Shown here piece by piece: positions 20,646 to 22,305 of a DNA stretch of 22,305 nucleotides; position 1 is the stretch's first letter, and every line of letters begins with the position of its first letter. The DNA comes from Didymodactylos carnosus (lineage: Eukaryota; Rotifera; Eurotatoria; Philodinida; Philodinidae), in the NCBI GenBank assembly GCA_905250885.1, contig CAJNOQ010002870.1, positions 1 to 22,305 on the forward strand, written 5' to 3'. The notes beneath the pieces were generated by a model that worked only from the letters and a program-made list of their open reading frames with translations, was not told where the DNA came from and searched no databases. A program made the position numbers and the translations under genes.

Positions 20646-20769
20646 ACCCAAGCAAAAACGACCCAATTTTTTGGGTTATTTATCTAGATTCAACTCCACG
20701 TACATCTAGATGCACGTGGAACTGAATCTAGATAAATAACCCAAAAAATTGGGTCGTTTATGCTTGGGT
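20646..20769. repeat. 124-bp hairpin (MITE-like)
   Basis: Two 56-bp arms, 20646-20701 and 20714-20769, differ at only three positions and are separated by a 12-nt spacer that is itself palindromic (ATCTAGAT). The ends are ACCCAAGC and GCTTGGGT, and each arm contains a smaller palindrome, ACCCAATTTTTTGGGT. It lies 190 bp downstream of the protease stop codon and would sit in its 3' UTR if the transcript extends that far. No target duplication is evident. A transcript through it would form a long, almost fully paired stem. Confidence 0.85.
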
Positions 20770-22305
20770 TTTTGCGAAACAGTTTAATTGCGTCTTTTTA
20801 CATTTATTGCGTGAGACCGACTGACCTGATCTTTCTATAGTAGTTAACAATATTCACAATTATTAATAACCTGTTTATCGAGTCATTTTGGTTTTCTAGA
20901 CTAAAGTACGTTTCTGATTACAGACAAGGATATCATGCTCTTTTTTAACATAGGAGATACCGAGATACGTTTCTGATCTCACAGAGAGCGTAAATAGTTC
21001 GCTGAGAGACGAGCCGAATCGTAGCCATATTGAAACGAGCTTTGCAATACCACCAGAGAGGAAAGCTAAATATTTTTTGAAAACATCAATGTTTGATTCT
21101 GTTCGATAGGATAGGACTATCAAAACATTTCCGACTTCTTTTCAATTAACACAAAATCCGTTTTCTTCATCCAAAAAGTATTTTTTTATTTGGGTAGATT
21201 CACGGAAATACACCTGAAATTCTATAAAGGGAATATTTGTCAATGTTCATCGTTGTACGATGGTCATCTTTTGTTTTCAGCGTTTTTTATACAAATTTAG
21301 AGAAAAGTTATATTAGAAAAAGTAACCGAAAATTATTCTTTATAATAATGTGAAATAGTTATTCGCAACAAAAAAAAGTGCATAAATATTGCATTCCAGG
21401 ATATAACAAGTAGAATCTATTCATTAATTAGATTAAAATAATCAGTGGAAAAATAGACGCACATGCATAGAAGAAAAGAATAAAGGAAAACGTGTAGCGA
21501 GTTCACTGCTAAGTTAAGAGGCGAAAAATATATTATTGTTTTTTTTTACAGAGAAAGATTACACTCCTTCTATGCAATCAAGATTTATAAATATCTGACA
21601 TAAATAGTTTCTAATGGGAGAAAATAAACAAGTGACACTTGTGTTTACTTCATTATATACAAATTGTACAAAAATAAGGGTAAAAATTAGCAAAAATCAA
21701 AAGAGAGAAATAAACACGACCGAATTATAAAATCTTCTGAAAGAGACTATCATAATTGTAATCTGTTTGATATTTGTTTTGTTTTTCTTTCAGTTTAATT
21801 ATATGTATATGACTGTTTCACATGGATTGAAAACCAAATGATTTAATTTTTTTTGTGTTAAACTTCTTGAATATAGTCTACTATCTATCCCAAAATACAA
21901 GACCCGTGGGCATTTTTTGAATAACTTTTGATAGGAATGAGATAGAGACCGGCGATTTTCGCTGTTCAATAGCCAAGACTTGCGCAGAACTTTTCACAAG
22001 CGGAAGCAACTTTTGAAAAAATTCCAGAGATCGGATTTTCAGAGTATCTTTGGAAAACCAGCTCCGTTGTCAGAAAACTAACATACAATGTTAGTAATTT
22101 TTTTGTATGCGTAGATAGTTCGGACGTTACTCTACAAAAGTATGCAATTGCCAGCTCTCTAGCTATCGTCGTTTGGGCAGGGCTCGCTTTCCCCGAGCAC
22201 GTGTCTATCTCCGAGCAGATATCTCTGGGAATCTCAAAATGCCATGGACTATAGGTAATCGACTACGCTGAGCATAGTAGCAACATTTGTTTTTGTGTAG
22301 AAATG
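20770..22305. other. non-coding right end
   Basis: No gene is supported; the minus-strand open frame at 20896-21123 has no recognisable motif. Sequence from about 21890 to the end is less AT-rich and contains a reverse-orientation copy of the dispersed repeat, so it is probably part of a repeat that continues beyond the window. Confidence 0.45.
22228..22272 (-). repeat. dispersed core repeat, copy 5
   Basis: Read on the minus strand, CTCAGCGTAGTCGATTACCT is followed by ATAGTCCATGGCATTTTGAG. Copy 1 reads GCGTGATCGATAACCTACG then TTCCATGTGTTTTGAAAG, so the homology continues about 25 bp past the core. This shows the core is the edge of a longer shared sequence, not a stand-alone motif. Confidence 0.65.

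Overview
The window reads as a nuclear contig from a small invertebrate. I think a bdelloid rotifer is most likely, but this is inferred. Supporting signs are the AT-rich sequence, very short GT-AG introns (52-68 bp in several places), an animal-type actin, a peptide-receptor-like GPCR fragment of a kind I associate with rotifers, and a high load of decayed DNA transposons with no bacterial-style operons. No telomeric repeats, tRNAs, rRNAs or CRISPR arrays are visible.

Layout, left to right. Positions 1-2154 are non-coding and hold a ~600-bp foldback repeat (530-1137). Positions 2155-4062 are a Transib/RAG1-like DDE transposase in one uninterrupted frame with three in-frame stops. It is cut off before its last zinc and catalytic residues and runs in the same frame into the C-terminal half (TM5-TM7) of a GPCR (4063-4524). 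Positions 4525-6892 are non-coding. Positions 6893-8162 are a five-exon actin with intact splice sites, ACG where the start codon should be, and a clean 64-codon deletion. Positions 8341-9415 are a non-autonomous element with ~205-bp terminal inverted repeats.

A 499-bp piece of a trypsin-like protease gene is duplicated at 10384-10882; the complete gene lies 8.9 kb downstream at 19141-20452 and is the only apparently intact gene here. Positions 12026-14766 (minus strand) are a large, intronless, multiply frameshifted gene of unknown family. It is interrupted by a 176-bp hAT-type MITE with a near-perfect 8-bp target duplication and by a CCAAGC-type low-complexity block. Positions 15108-16162 (minus) are a multi-exon transposase remnant ending in a hAT dimerisation domain, followed upstream by coding-like debris including a C2H2 zinc finger (16256-16720). 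From 16740 to 19100 and from 20453 to the end the sequence is non-coding apart from hairpins, notably a 124-bp near-perfect one at 20646-20769.

The genes do not form a pathway. The region looks like a transposon-rich graveyard in which host genes (actin, GPCR, protease, the unknown large protein) have been truncated, duplicated or interrupted. The recurring thread is an unnamed repeat family with the core TCAGCGTGGTCGATAACCTA, found at least five times, twice bracketing the truncated protease copy.
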